Positions 12,351-24,334 are shown, numbered from the stretch's first letter. The stretch: DNA of 64,000 bases from Hermatobates lingyangjiaoensis (GCA_026182355.1 JAPFBL010000119.1:248001-312000), one strand, 5' to 3'. Made by a program: numbers and translations. Notes: a model not told the origin generated them from the sequence alone.

Positions 12351-12933
12351 TAGAACCAAACTCAGAAAACTGGTGGCAGAGGTCACCTACCACCTGTGTT
12401 AGTGTTCACCTGTTTATGTGTTCATACACAGTATGAACCATGCCTACTCGGCAGAGACCGTGCTTCTCTAATTCACCTCTTGGTGCTACTTCGCATGGAC
12501 ATCAAATCTTTCTACGAACGATTAAGAATATATAACTTTCAGACATCTAGTTTTCAGTGTGTTTAGTGATTGTTTTTTAGTAACAGATTTTTTATCGAAA
12601 AGATTTTTATCATTGTTGTTGATAATAAGGCTACTCTTTTTATATGCCACGACTCCGGTGATTAAAGAAACAGAAAATACCATATTTGATGTTGTCAAAA
12701 TATGATTTTTTCATGACTTTACAATAATGAAAGATTAATATTACATTAAATGTTACATAACTTTCGTAATATAGTGAGACAAGATCTATTTAATGTTAAC
12801 ATGCCAATGACAACTGTAAATGAAATAAACTAAACACAATGCTGATGTTATATCTGTTCTTTTTTCTTTAAGAAGCAGAATATTATATTCAGAGTAAGAT
12901 ATCTAAGAACTGTTCTGACTATAGTATATATAT

Positions 12934-13171
12934 GATCAAACCACAAATGAAAAGGGAAAACAAGACTAAGATCTTTCAAACGTAACAAGCGGTCTTCGTC
13001 AGAGTAAAAAACCCAACTTTTTGGGTCAGTTCAGTTGGGTTGTCAGTCAGTTGGGTTTTTGAGTCTGACGAAGACCGCTTGTTACGGTTGAAAGATCTTA
13101 GTCTTGTTTTCCCATTTTATTTGTGGTTTGATCATTGTTTGTTATTTCACGAGTTTATGTGAAATCTTTTT
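12934..13171. mobile_element. PLE-like foldback, family A
   Basis: Minus arm 12934-13015 and plus arm about 13050-13171 meet at a short GTTGGGT-rich centre. The plus core CTGACGA-A-GACCG...CGGTT-GAAA spans 13065-13093. Only the right end has the TTTCACG...GTGAAATC tail, so the extension is one-sided. TA tracts flank both ends. Confidence 0.7.
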
Positions 13172-13859
13172 ATAATATATATATGAGGACCCATGTTCTT
13201 TAGGAATATATTGCTAATTAGTTGTATTAAGAAATTTCAGAAATAATGGATCCTAATCTAAATATCCTGAACTTTCTGCACTGCAGATAGGTTAATTTGA
13301 AAAAAGTGAACAGTGACACACTTTCAGTTTTGTTAAACCTTTATATTGAAAATATTACTTTCAAAAACACATTTTTGTTTCAAACAGTAAACGGGAGGGT
13401 ATTTATGTTATTGGAAAACTCAGATAATGAGTTTTTGCAGCGTGAACTTTTACTTTACTTGGAACCAGATCTAATTCATATTATTTTCAATTCAGTTTGG
13501 ATAAACTAAAGTTTTAAAATGGTTATTGAATAATATTAAATTTTTCGATTAATTTTTTTTAAAGCTACATTCAAATGAAAGAGTTGAAATTATTTTATAA
13601 ACTGGTTCTTGCGCAAACACAGAAAGAAATCACCTTTAAACCAACTAAAGTACTCGAACCATTTTCTTTAAAATCAATATTTAATAATACCTCATAAGAA
13701 GGATTTACACTTTCAATATTTTTGATAGAAATATGGACAGTTTGGAACGTTATAACATTACAAATGGTACCATTTACTTATTAGGCTGTAAAAAAAGTAA
13801 AATTTGTTTATCAAAGGAAAATAACTTTTCCTCTTCCTACATTTGATACATCTCATAAA
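13172..13859. other. AT-rich non-coding DNA
   Basis: No feature recognised. A short segment (TTTGTTTATCAAAGGAAAATAACTTT, about 13801-13830) resembles 15698-15722, so it may be a small dispersed repeat. Confidence 0.35.
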
Positions 13860-14385
13860 TAGATCACTAGAATGACATTAAATAAACAGATTACTGGAAT
13901 GATATTAAATAAACAGATCACTAGAATGACATTATATAAATAGATCACTAGAATAATATTAAATAAATAGATCACTAGAATGGCATTAAATAAACATGTC
14001 ACTCGAATGAGATTACTTAGATCACTAGAATGATATTAAATAAATAGATCACTCCACTGGATTTACATAAATATATCACTAGAATGAGATTACATAAATA
14101 GAAGTATGTAATAAATTATCACTAGAATTATTACAGTGCATAAATTATCACTAAAAAGAGATTACATAAACAAATCACTAGAATGAGAATATATGTATAA
14201 ACAGACCACTAGAATGAGATATAACACACTAGAATAATTACATGAATAAATCACTAGAATGAGATTACATAAACAAATCACTAGAATAAGATTATATAAA
14301 CAGATAACTAGAATGAGATTATAGAAATAGATCAGTAGAATGAGATTATATGAATAGATAACTCCACTGATTATATAGATGGATA
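13860..14385. repeat. Minisatellite, ~27-bp unit
   Basis: About 18 degenerate copies of a unit like AGATCACTAGAATGAGATT plus ACATAAAT. The period is 27 bp in the first several copies; later copies carry indels. There is no dyad or protein phase. Confidence 0.85.
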
Positions 14386-15751
14386 ATAAGATATTAATTT
14401 TTTTAAATAGTTAACCGGATCAAGATTAAAAAAAGAAATATCTATGTAGATTCAGTTTTCACAAGCAGCTTACTTGATTGAATTTTCATAAGTAGAACAT
14501 TAGATAGAGGTTACATAAATATGATGCAATAACAAATTCACAAGGTAATTCTACCATCTAATTTTTATTTTTCTACTGTACATAAAAACATGCGTATCAT
14601 TTAAAAAGTACATCAAAGTCTCTGAGTAAATAAACTATTTCCAAAGCTTACCCAAAACGAATGCATATTTGATGGCGTATTACAATTACCACATGAGTTT
14701 TATCTATTCTCGTCCCGTTGTCATTGTTATCACTATGTATTTAAAGATAATGTGACTCTGATCAAACTAAATTGAGAAAGTATACACTGTCTAGGGCTTA
14801 ATCCTCCTTATCTAATAAACTTGACTATTTCTTAACTATCTTGACAGCAGTATTCAGTGAACTAATATTTTTGATACCAGTAAATAAATGAATTTAAAAA
14901 TTTAAAGATTTCAGCTACAATCATTTTGTATATTTTATTTCGAATTCCTCCCAGTAAACATTTATTATTATTATTTTCTTTATTTTTAACTATCCATGAG
15001 ATGGCCAGTAGTAATTCTCAAAGTTATCTTTATTCTATATTCATTTTGACAAAATATCTCTTTAATCTCTTGATAAATTGTTCTGAATGCTTTTTTTTTG
15101 GTGTTAGGCTGAAAGCTGCTAATTCTGTTATCAATTCAAAATGGCTTTTAAGAAATTAGTGCCTTTCATGTTACACTTCTAGCAAAACCAAAAGCTAAGA
15201 AATCAAAATTGCATTCCTCATTTTTTTAAGTTGCCGTTAAAAATCTCTGCTAATATTATTCTTTAGCTTGTACAGTAGCACTAGTGAACAGAATTTGGAA
15301 ATCAAATTAACTGCGAATAAAACAAATTTAGATTGATATTTTTTTTAATGTTCAATGAAAAACAAAATGAAAAAACTTGAAATTGAACATGAATTGGTCC
15401 TAAATATAAGCTTGAATCAAAAAAGTGGAGGTTCTCAATAAAAATGTGTATAGCTTCCTGTGTAAAGCATCGACAAATTATACTTCAATATTTAGTGTTC
15501 TGTAACAGCTAAGTCCTATCAGCAAACAAAGCTTTTTAGAAATGGTTATAAAATCAATATTATCATAATATTTTTTGCCTTTTCAGTGTATTTATTCTTC
15601 ATCGGAATGGCGGTAAATTTAAGTGTTATTACATCCAAAACCTATCCTAGATTTGACAGGACCTTCTGTTTATTATTAGCCTTTTCAAAAAGTAATATTT
15701 GTTTATCAAACGAAAATAACTTTCCCAATCCATACGTTTGATGTAGGCTTT
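14386..15751. other. AT-rich non-coding DNA
   Basis: No gene, RNA or repeat recognised. One 77-codon open frame near 14926-15159 is A/T-rich with no family resemblance. Confidence 0.4.
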
Positions 15752-15830
15752 ATTTAAAATCTTTTTCATGGGCAGAAGTGTAAAATTTTGAAACAGAGAA
15801 ACTTAAATATTACATTAGAGATTTGCTGAT
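15752..15830 (-). mobile_element. Family C PLE-like fragment
   Basis: Aligns with the middle of the C unit at 8680-8760 (CTTTATTTAAAA, TTTTTCATGGGCAGAAG, TTTTGAAACAGA). The core-containing end is missing. Confidence 0.5.
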
Positions 15831-15900
15831 GAAAGCAATTTGGAAATTTCAAATTTGCCTATTTTGAATAAACACGTGCCACGTATATATATATATATAT

Positions 15901-16345
15901 AAAGATTTCACATAAACACGTGAAATAACAATGAATGATCAAACCACAATATGAAATGGGAAAACAAGACTAAGATCTTTTAACTGTAACAAGCGGTCTT
16001 CGTCAGAGTCAAAAACCCAACTGAAACACTAGATGCAGGACACATCTGGTGAGGGGTTGAGAAGAGTGGCATTCTAAAAGGGTGAAAGTGCAGAAAAGGA
16101 CAAGTGACCAGAAACGGAGGTTTGGGAAACAAAGGAGCACAGTAAGAAAGAGTAAAAAAACTATCTGCAAGCTGTCAACCCTCTTAGAAGAGGCTATTGC
16201 CCTAATAACAAAAGTATCAAGTTTGAAGAGACCTTTACTAATGTTTGTAATATCTGATCTATTAAAACTATTTAGAGAAGATTCAATAATATTTTTGAAC
16301 AAGATGGATTGTTCATAGGTAATAAATTTAGCTCCTGCCGAATAA
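15901..16345 (-). mobile_element. PLE-like element, family A, with internal ORF
   Basis: A minus-oriented A arm (15901-16023) begins with the hairpin tail right after (TA)n. Its core on the minus strand is CTGACGA-A-GACCG..CAGTT-AAAA. It passes directly into about 320 bp that align with the internal segment of the A foldback at 22790-23045. The second arm is missing, so this copy is truncated. Confidence 0.65.
16082..16318 (+). CDS. Short ORF inside family A element, probable PLE N-terminal fragment
   Basis: This 78-codon frame is rich in Lys/Arg at its start (KVQKR, RKSKK) and continues with a helix-like LSTLLEEAIAL stretch. The same frame is conserved, with one stop, in the inverted copy at 22800-23030, where KSKK, LSTLLE and AIAL recur. 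Conservation of protein phase between copies suggests real coding ancestry. No catalytic motif is visible. A PLE origin is inferred from the element around it and not from a match to a named domain. Confidence 0.4.
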   Translation: MKVQKRTSDQKRRFGKQRSTVRKSKKTICKLSTLLEEAIALITKVSSLKRPLLMFVISDLLKLFREDSIIFLNKMDCS

Positions 16346-16417
16346 AGCACCCATCAAAGCTAAATCGATGTACCATAAGAGGAGGGGCATTTTAATGATA
16401 GGGGAATTGACATAATC

Positions 16418-16574
16418 GTTTCAAAGTAAACTATAGGTACACAGTAAATAGACTTGATGTCCCTATCTCTCTCTCTCTCTCTCCATCTATCTTTCCTGAT
16501 AACGGTGAAACCGAAATTTAGAGACTGTATGTCTGTTTTTCTATTTACTGTGTACCTATAGTTTACTTTGAAAC
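16418..16574. mobile_element. PLE-like foldback, family E, with perfect 34-bp inverted repeats
   Basis: Positions 16418-16451 and 16541-16574 are exact inverted complements over 34 nt. Between them lie a CT repeat and a plus-strand core CTGATAA-C-GGTGAAACC-GAAA (16498-16520). The box has A where CTGANGA has G. No TA array flanks it. Confidence 0.65.
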
Positions 16575-16669
16575 GCTTGTTGTCCTTTATGGGTCGTTTT
16601 CTCGATGATAATATATATAAACTCTCCCTTCTAAGATGTAGTACAGTCTTTATGAATTTGAGTTTAAAT

Positions 16670-17030
16670 AGAATGAGATTTTAGACAAAATTATACCCTG
16701 TTGTTCTAGCCGCATTGAATCTGCTTCTTCTTCATCCATTTTGCCTTTGCATACTTAATAAAGCTGGAGTGTTGTATGAAGTTATTCCACGCCACAGAAG
16801 TTTTGTTTAGCTACAAACTTTTCCAACAACTCCACTGTCTTATACCCTTGTATTTCCTTGTGCCCAGGTACCCACATTCGAGTTAACTTATTTTTGGAGC
16901 TTTTATTATGTTTTGACCTGACAGACGAGAAACTATTTAAATCAAAAAGTTCTGGTATTTTTTATCGCTTTTACCTCCTGTAAGGTATTCTATGGAGGCC
17001 ATTGTATCTGAAATACAATGTGAATGATAT
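16670..17030 (-). pseudogene. LINE RNase H domain relic
   Basis: On the minus strand the sequence shows SDTMASIEYL near 17011-16982, then, after frame changes, RMWVPGHKEIQGYK at about 16880-16835. These are the aspartate-containing SDS/T motif and the WVPGH motif of the RNase H domain found in Jockey- and I-type LINEs. A following FCGVE stretch fits the usual downstream segment. Stops and frameshifts break it, so it is not functional. The element has no recognisable reverse transcriptase here. The neighbouring LINE 3' end at 51197-51490 could belong to a related family. Confidence 0.6.
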
Positions 17031-17877
17031 ATGCCTATAACTGGAAACATATCGTCAAGTTATTAAGATTCCATTGTATTAAATTTTAGAAAACCTCATC
17101 TCCCAATAAGGTATTTTCATACCTTACTAGGCAGAAATTAACTCTTTTTTGATAAAAATTAAATTTTATTGTTCTACATTTAGCGTGAAATCATAATCAT
17201 GGATGTAATTTTAACAAAAAACCATTCGACTCATAGTCTTAAAAAGTGCTATTTTCGGGTACAATTTAATTATGATCCGTCAAACTATGTAACCTGTATC
17301 GTGCCCTCAAGCTTTCAGAATCAATCATAAGTCAAAAATATTTCATTTTATTGCAAACTGACCTTTTCTGTTTTTGAAATATTCTGGAAATTTATGAAGT
17401 AATTGCTGCTGTTTCATAATACCCCCCAAAAGTTCACTATTTTCCAAAAAAAATATGCAAAATTACATTTTAGTGAAAAACCTAAACTCCTAAGATGCAA
17501 TATTGCCAAAATACTTTATTGTTAAACTTGACCAGCAATCGCTCCATAGTATGATAAATGTAATAACACAGACTGCTCTGAAATTTTTGAACTTATTCTC
17601 TTTAACGTTTCATCGTTTGATCATACGTTATTTTTATAAACCATAACAACGTTATTGTCTTTGTTTTAATCATTGTTCATCATTATGAATTCTTCTCACC
17701 TATTAATAGAATTAGAAGTTATTCAGATTTGAGCTAAATAACATAAATAGCAAACGTTTCAACAAATATTTTTTTAATCCAATGCACAGAAATATCTGGG
17801 ATCACGGCATTGATCATTAACTGAATTAATTCCTATAATTAAGTCCTATCAGAAGTGAAACTATATTTCTGTTTAAG
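17031..17877. other. AT-rich non-coding DNA
   Basis: No feature recognised. Confidence 0.4.
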
Positions 17878-18112
17878 GGGGCCTGGTTAACTCAGTGATT
17901 GACGTACTCACCTCTGAACTAGTAGGTCCGGGGGTTCGATACCCACCTATTCAGCGATTTTTCACGTGGGAGGTGAATAAATTTGAATATGTCGTCCCTC
18001 GGAGATGACGTTAAACCGTCCCGTGCCTGTTGGATGTCAGGTACTCGTTAGAAGATCCCTTCTCTAAATAGACTTCAGTTAGTTTCTCCCAATGTAGAAT
18101 CAACAGGTAAAT
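17878..18112 (+). mobile_element. tRNA-derived SINE
   Basis: The most intact SINE here. The A box is in GGTTAACTCAGTGATTG and there is an exact B box GGTTCGATACC (17933-17943). A conserved central GTCCCTCGGAGATGACGTTA box is followed by AAACCGTCC, then a tail with GATGTCAGGTACTCG and AGATCCC. It is transcribed by RNA polymerase III in principle and moved by LINE machinery. It is not a tRNA gene: the acceptor and anticodon arms do not fold as a full cloverleaf. Confidence 0.8.
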
Positions 18113-18165
18113 GTAGTTCAATCATTAATAAAATTGGGTACAAAATAATAAAAGAGCCCCTAAAA

Positions 18166-18314
18166 CAGCAATAAACTGTGAAAGCCTTGTAAGTGTGGCT
18201 GTGACAAACAAACAGCAATAAACTGTGAAAGCCTTGTAAGTGTGGCCGTGACAAACAAACAGCAATAAACTGTGAAAGCCTTGTAAGTGTGGCCGTGACA
18301 AACAAACAGCAATA
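18166..18314. repeat. Tandem repeat, 47-bp unit, three copies
   Basis: Copies start at 18166, 18213 and 18260, with a fourth partial at 18307 (CAGCAATA). Copies differ at one position (GGCTGTG against GGCCGTG). The tract lies just downstream of the SINE tail. Confidence 0.9.
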
Positions 18315-18746
18315 TGTCTGTTTAATGACGGATACCATACTGTGTAATATTATTGTTTTATGAAAGTCATGTTTTATATTTAATTTTATTCAAACATTAA
18401 TACAATTTATAATGTATAAATAGTTTCCTACTTAAACTGTTTAGATTTTTTTTTTGGAGGAGCAGTACTTTATCTCTTTTTTGTAAATTGTGTCCTACTC
18501 AAAATTCAATATAGTTCTTGGTTCACTTTATTCTAAGTAAACATGTATATCATCACCATTATTCAACCATAATGGTGATGGTTGATCGCCATTATATTAC
18601 CATGTAAATCACCATTATTATATTACCATAATGGTAATATCAAAAAAGGCATTTCACTACGTTTTTCTTCTTTTTTTTTGTATTGATTTTCGGTATTATG
18701 ACATTTATTTCATATAAAATGTTGGATATTGTACAATGTCGTTCAG

Positions 18747-18929
18747 CGACAAAGTTATTCGGTTTGAAGGATTTTCAACAATAAATATGCAGTGTGTTTC
18801 AAAGCGCTTCAGTCACGTTCACGGTGGCCCAGTGTTCCCTTTAACGGTGTATCATTACTGTGGAACTAATGACTGCCACGCACACGTCACAGCTGGGATA
18901 GCTCAAGACGACTTTAACAGCATGGTGAG
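18747..18929 (+). CDS. Candidate host exon (hypothetical)
   Basis: An open frame with more balanced codon use than its surroundings. It is rich in Cys, His and Phe (MQCVSKRF, HYCGTNDCHAHV). A TTCAG acceptor-like site precedes it at 18742-18746, and a good donor ATG|GTGAGG follows AACAGC at the right end. The pyrimidine tract at 18662-18690 is rather far upstream. No family is recognised. The right part is included in an exact 141-bp duplication, so a second donor copy lies at about 19070. It may be chance. Confidence 0.25.
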
Positions 18930-19144
18930 GACTTCAGCACACTAAGTATGAAACTATTAATATTGCTTACAGCAGTAATGACTTCTACACAAGAGCATAA
19001 ATAGAACTAATGACTGCCACGCACACGTCACAGCTGGGATAGCTCAAGACGACTTTAACAGCATGGTGAGGACTTCAGCACACTAAGTATGAAACTATTA
19101 ATATTGCTTACAGCAGTAATGACTTCTACACAAGAGCATAAATA
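18863..19144 (+). repeat. Exact tandem duplication, 141-bp unit
   Basis: 18863-19003 and 19004-19144 read identically. Each copy contains part of the candidate exon and its donor-like site. The identity points to a recent duplication. Confidence 0.9.
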
Positions 19145-19375
19145 CTTGCATCCCCCAACTGTACAGTGAGACTCTGGGGACGGAAACACAAATAAAAAAA
19201 TATCTAATACTACAGCTAGAATGTCATTATTTGTTTTTTTATTTGAGAATCAGCTAGAAAACCATAGCTCATGGGAATATTGCATCATCTTAATGATTCT
19301 ACATTGAGAATCCTAAATTTTACCGAACACAAGTGCATTTAGAGTAAGCATTTTTAACGAGTAGCTGACATCGTA

Positions 19376-19540
19376 GAGACCCGGGACCGACGGCTTAACG
19401 TACTCTCTAACGGACAACGTGTTCAGATTTTTTAACCACATATGTGACTAAATCGAAGGCCATAGTAAGAATCAAACCTAGATCTACCAGTACAGAAGCG
19501 AGGAGGCGAGCCATTGGTCTACCCTGGACCCTTTCACACT
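19376..19540 (-). mobile_element. tRNA-derived SINE, minus strand
   Basis: The reverse complement shows GGCTCGCCTCC.., GGTTTGATTC (B-box-like) and TACGTTAAGCCGTCGGTCCC, matching the head and central box of the other SINEs. The tail is missing. Confidence 0.6.
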
Positions 19541-20105
19541 GTTTCCTAAGGAACCAAAATGAAATTATACCAAGTTTGATAAGGAATATAGTGAAATAAG
19601 TAAAATAAGCTATTTTTTTACAAACTTAACAGGACTTTTTACAATTCAATATTATTTAAATTTATTTTGCTTAAATGTTTATTATTATGTACTTTTGCAA
19701 TTTATTATTAATTATTATTTTCCTTGCTTCACTTACCTCCGTAAGATGGCAACAATGTGTATTTGAAAAGTAAATTTCAATCTTATCTTTCCCTCGTGCA
19801 GCTCACTTCACCAAATGATGATAACAGATGCCAATATTTTTATAAAATAATTACATGAAGTGGATTTTTGCGTACATTATCTCCGTCATTATTTCTTTAT
19901 TTAGTACGTTGAATCATTTTTGATCATTGCTTAAATATATGTATATAAAGGGAATAACCACTCAAAGGAGTAAAAGAAAAATGTAAGTGTTATCTTAATT
20001 TTTTTAAACTAACGTTTTTCACTTTTAGCTATTTTAAAACGCGAACACTTTTACATATATATAAGCAATTAAATAAAACGCTTCCTCGAATTAATCAACA
20101 GATTG

Positions 20106-20356
20106 GGATCAGGTTAGCTCAGTTATTAATGTACTCGCCCTCTGGGCTGGTAGTCCGGGATTCGATCCTGACCTGGCCCTCGATTTATTCGCGGGAGGTA
20201 AATAAATCCGAGTACGTCGTCCCTCAGAAAGGATGGTTAAAAATCGTCTGTCCCGAGCCTTTACGATGTCAGGTACTCGATAAAGATCCCTACTCAAAAT
20301 GAACTTGAGTTGGGTAAAATATAGTACTCCTAATGTAGAATCTGTAGAATCACCGA
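20106..20356 (+). mobile_element. tRNA-derived SINE
   Basis: Head GGTTAGCTCAGTTATTAATG, B-box-like GATTCGATCC, central GTCGTCCCTCAGAAAGGATG, then GATGTCAGGTACTCGATAAAG and a tail. It resembles 17878-18112 over its full length with moderate divergence. Confidence 0.75.
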
Positions 20357-20517
20357 TAAAACAAAAAGCCGGTAAAAGGCTGACGTTATCACCCACTAGG
20401 GAATCATTTTAAACAATAAAAATAAAACCAACAGATAATTCTATCTCTGAATTTAGTTATTGATATATTAATATGTATATTAAAAATAAAAGTATAAACA
20501 ACTTTAAGTCAATCAGA

Positions 20518-20730
20518 AACCTGACTAAGATCTTCCAAGAAAAGCTGTGGTCTTTGTTAAGAGTCTCAGTCATGCTGACCAATGCTCACTTCAATCCCTA
20601 TACACTCACAGTATATGTAATACTCTGACGAAGACCACTTGTTTTGATTGAAAATTAAGAAATATTCATATTTCTTATTTTCTTACTGTGGTTCAGTCAT
20701 TGATTTTTCCTTCACGTCTTTACTTAGGAA
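20518..20730. mobile_element. PLE-like foldback, family A, diverged
   Basis: The minus arm (about 20518-20572) and plus arm (20620-20728) are inverted relatives. The plus core is CTCTGACGA-A-GACCACTTGTTTTGATT-GAAA. The tail TTCCTTCACGTC is decayed and no TA array remains. The spacer is about 50 bp. Confidence 0.55.
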
Positions 20731-22699
20731 TCTAGTTACCGATGGAAACCGTGAGCACTACAATTTCTATTTCTCTCATCTCTTACTTTCCTTTATCTCT
20801 GTTGTAAAAAACAATTGTTTGTCCAGTTTTGTGAATGCTCATAAATTGAAATTAAAGTTAATATTATTATTAATTGTTTGAAAGAAAACATTGTTCCAAT
20901 GTCACAAATACCTAAACGTTTGCTTAATATTAACCAAGGTTTTTGACAAATTTCTGTCGTTAATACTAAAAAACCATTTATGCCTGCCAGTATGAGTAAA
21001 ACCCTCGTTTGGTTGAAAGGTCATATTTTTATTGTTTGCTTGTATAGCATTTGTTTGGTCACAAATGATGCACTATCTCTGTGACTGTGCGTATTATGAT
21101 GTGTGTGTCTTTGCGTGTTAATAATGTAATATAACATTAATAATGTTATCAATTCAATTATTAATAATTATTGAATTGAAATTTTATATATGAAAACAAA
21201 TTTAATTAAAATAAATATATCAACCAATTCTAACAATTTTATTCTATATTAATCTTCTAAAAGATATCAATGCAGGTATTAGAAAGAGACCATTTGATTA
21301 ACTTTTTACTCTACAATGAGTATATACCACATAATAAGTGATTGCACTACGTTAGAATTAGAAAGAGAATTACTAGAAAGTAATCACAATAATTTAAAGG
21401 AAAATGTGAATCAGACCATTGTTGAAGCTATGCTATCTAATACCGAAATTCCTAGGTCCTTGTATCTCTGCTAAACCAGTTGAATCTGATTGCGTTGCAA
21501 ACTGATGTGATACCAGATATCCAGGTGGGATACTGAATTAACTTTGGTGGGAAGGGAAAGGGGACACCCAATCAACAGACTGAAATACCCTTCTCAATAA
21601 AACAAAGGGACCTGCGATGTTATATCAAAAAATTACTATCATTACTGTCAAAGACAATTTATCATGATAAATAGCTTATAAAGTCGTGTTAATATAATAT
21701 TTATATTACAAAATATTATAAAAATTCTTTTAATGCAATAGCCGATTTTACTCAAAATCATATGGATAGATGATCTATACGAAAAAAAACGAGGTGTTAG
21801 ATTCATGTCGAGTAAACTCTTACCATAAAAAAAAAAGGAATTCAGTTCCAGGCTTGCTGTTCTGGCTCAGATATAGCAGGAGTATAATCTGAAAGTTGAT
21901 TGTTATAGCTCTTTTCATTTTCGAAAATATTCGACATAGAAACTCAGGCAATCGCGAACACACACACGCATATACACAGATGGACCAATTTACAAATCTG
22001 AGTGACACAAAGGGTCACATGTAGTCTAGTATTATATAATTAAATTCTAACATAATCTATATTATATTGTTGATAAAAACTACCTTGAATATGTGAGTAA
22101 AACTGAAGTGAAATGTTACTGGAATAGAAGATAAATGAATGGGACTGGAGAGGTGCGAAATGACAAAGGCGAGTGTGGGTCAACAGTCTGCATTCGCTGG
22201 AGACTTCCTTTGCAGGTCTCGCCTTGACCGAAGACCAGACTGGAGACAATAGCCTGCCGTGTCCCGCTTACATATCACATGACACCTCTTTCTTTCTCCC
22301 ACCTCCGTACTCTGTTTCAAACCAACAATAACTAAACACTCGCAAAAAAAAAAACAAAATCACCCTTAATCGCTTAAATTATTCCAATTTCTTTGTGTAT
22401 TCTTTTTTGACAACTGAAGGAAGTTTTTATAACTTACATACATTAAAAAAAGAATTACCCAGTATGATAATAAATATTCTTATAACAGAGATATCATCTC
22501 ATTAAAGAATATAACAATCAAGGGTTCAAAAAAAGAATATCCAATAAACACGTTGAAAAAAAAGAAACGATAAGACCAATGTTTTAAAAAAACACTAAGA
22601 AAACAAATGCAAAGCAACTTCCTCTAACTTTTATCTATAACAATATTTTTCATTGATAACAAGAATGTCAAAAAGAGATATACATATGTATGAGAAAAA
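20731..22699. other. AT-rich non-coding DNA
   Basis: No gene or named repeat is recognisable. Small TAAT repeats occur around 21120-21180. Confidence 0.4.
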
Positions 22700-23132
22700 A
22701 ATCACACTAAGAAATGGGAAAAACCGACTTAAGATCTTTCAACCATAACAAGCGGTCTTCGTCAGAGTCCAAACCCAACTGAGTTCACCTTCTGATCAAA
22801 TATTATAAATATTAGTAACGGGTTGTTCCGGCTTGATTCAGTGTTAACGAGGGCAATAGCCACTTCTAAGAGGGTTGACAGCTAGTGAATAGATTTTTTA
22901 CTCTTTCTTGCTGTACTACTTTGTTTCCCCAAACATCCCTGCCTGGGCTTTTGTACCTTCCTGCACTTTACACCCTTTTAAAAACCACTCTTCCCTCCCC
23001 CTACTTTCAACCCTTCACCATGATGTTTCTGGATCTAGTGTTTCAGTAGAGTTTTCACTCTGACAAAGACCGCTTGTCACAGTTGAAAGATCTTAGTCTT
23101 TTTTCCCCATTTCATATTGTGGTTTTATCATT
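22700..23132. mobile_element. PLE-like element, family A, two arms with internal segment
   Basis: Minus arm 22700-22785 and plus arm 23046-23132 enclose about 260 bp. Cores: minus CTGACGA-A-GACCG..ATGGTT-GAAA, and plus CTGACAA-A-GACCG..CAGTT-GAAA. The internal segment aligns with 16024-16300 in reverse orientation. This is the only A copy here with both arms and an interior. It runs into a long (TA)n at its right end. Confidence 0.65.
22800..23030 (-). pseudogene. PLE-like N-terminal fragment, broken copy
   Basis: Minus-strand translation gives GVKCRKVQK, then ARKSKKSI, a stop, LSTLLEVAIAL and PLLIFII. It follows the same phase as the 16082-16318 frame. At least one stop breaks it. Confidence 0.45.
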
Positions 23133-23152
23133 TATATATATATATATAATAT

Positions 23153-23207
<55 letters not shown>
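23133..23207. repeat. (TA)n array
   Basis: A long TA array with a few AA steps, starting at the end of a family A arm. Confidence 0.9.
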
Positions 23208-23212
<5 letters not shown>

Positions 23213-24334
23213 GTGTATAAAATTTGAAGATATAAATAAATAGTGAGAGGCAATAAATTAAAAGAGGATCTGCGAGAAGGGAAGGACGAGCCGATTGCTT
23301 TTAGCAGCAGATAGGTCACGTTTTAGTGCACAACTTCGCAAACTTTTGATTTATGAGGCAAAAGTGAAAAATTATTTTAAATTGTTTATTTTTAAATATT
23401 TTTTATCCTATAATTTCATGTATATACCACCTTCTAATTACCTATGGCAGATATGATAAATATTCAAAATAGATTATAAATTATTATTATTATTAAAATA
23501 TTGTAAAAATAGTGAATTCTTATTGTAAACATCCAATTTGTTTCTTTGAAACGTTTTAATGAAATCTTAATCAGTTTTGAAACAGGCCCACACTTCTTGG
23601 CTCAGTTTGTTTTAACATAGGAGGAGTCCCGAACAGCTGGACTGGGAGTAAAACGTGCATGCATTTTCTGTAATACCAATATTACATTACTCTATTTCAA
23701 GTTTATTACTACGTTTTAGAGATAAAAATATTTTTATACCATTATTATATAATGAAAAATATGTAACTCAAATATTATTACTAAATAATAATTCAATTTA
23801 CATATATACAAAATATTTGAATAATGAGGAAACTAAAAACCGATACCATATTATGATTTAGTTTTTCACTGGAAGCAGCAAAAATGAAACAAGCTCTATT
23901 TTCGGAAAATTAAGGACTACTTTATATTTGAATAGTGACCAAAGTCACTTCAAGAATTTATTGTTTTCTAAATTTAGGAGCAAGTGTTCTCTCAGTCTGC
24001 TGCCAATCGGGGCAGGTACTGGGGCCAATGACTCAAAAAGCGACGTGAAGGAATGCAGGGGAGGGATGGGAAGGACCTAAATAGCAGAAGAACAAAAACA
24101 ACAAAGTAGAAAGTTCAAACAGAATTCAACAACAATATATGAGGGAGGTAAAAAAAGTTTAAATAACTCTAAATGAGCATATTCAAATGAGTGATCAACA
24201 AATAAGTCAGAAACAATTTCAATCTAAAGGAATTACTATCGAAGACTAGTTTTTCCTCAAATTTCTATGAATAATAGAAAATATAAATATTAGTCAATTA
24301 CTAATCATATAGAAATATATATATATATATTTAT
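23208..24334. other. AT-rich non-coding DNA
   Basis: Nothing recognisable. Confidence 0.4.

Noticed and set aside
13065..13097. Canonical active hammerhead ribozyme in family A
   Set aside because: There is an extra base before stem II, the stem III after GAAA is not convincing, and stem I pairing could not be shown. I keep only 'hammerhead-like'.
13860..14385. CRISPR array
   Set aside because: Copies are contiguous and degenerate with no unique spacers; it is a minisatellite.
17878..17950. tRNA gene
   Set aside because: A and B boxes are present but the cloverleaf is not, and the same head recurs in several SINE copies.
20109..20396. 95-codon minus-strand frame
   Set aside because: It lies wholly within a SINE and reads its antisense strand.
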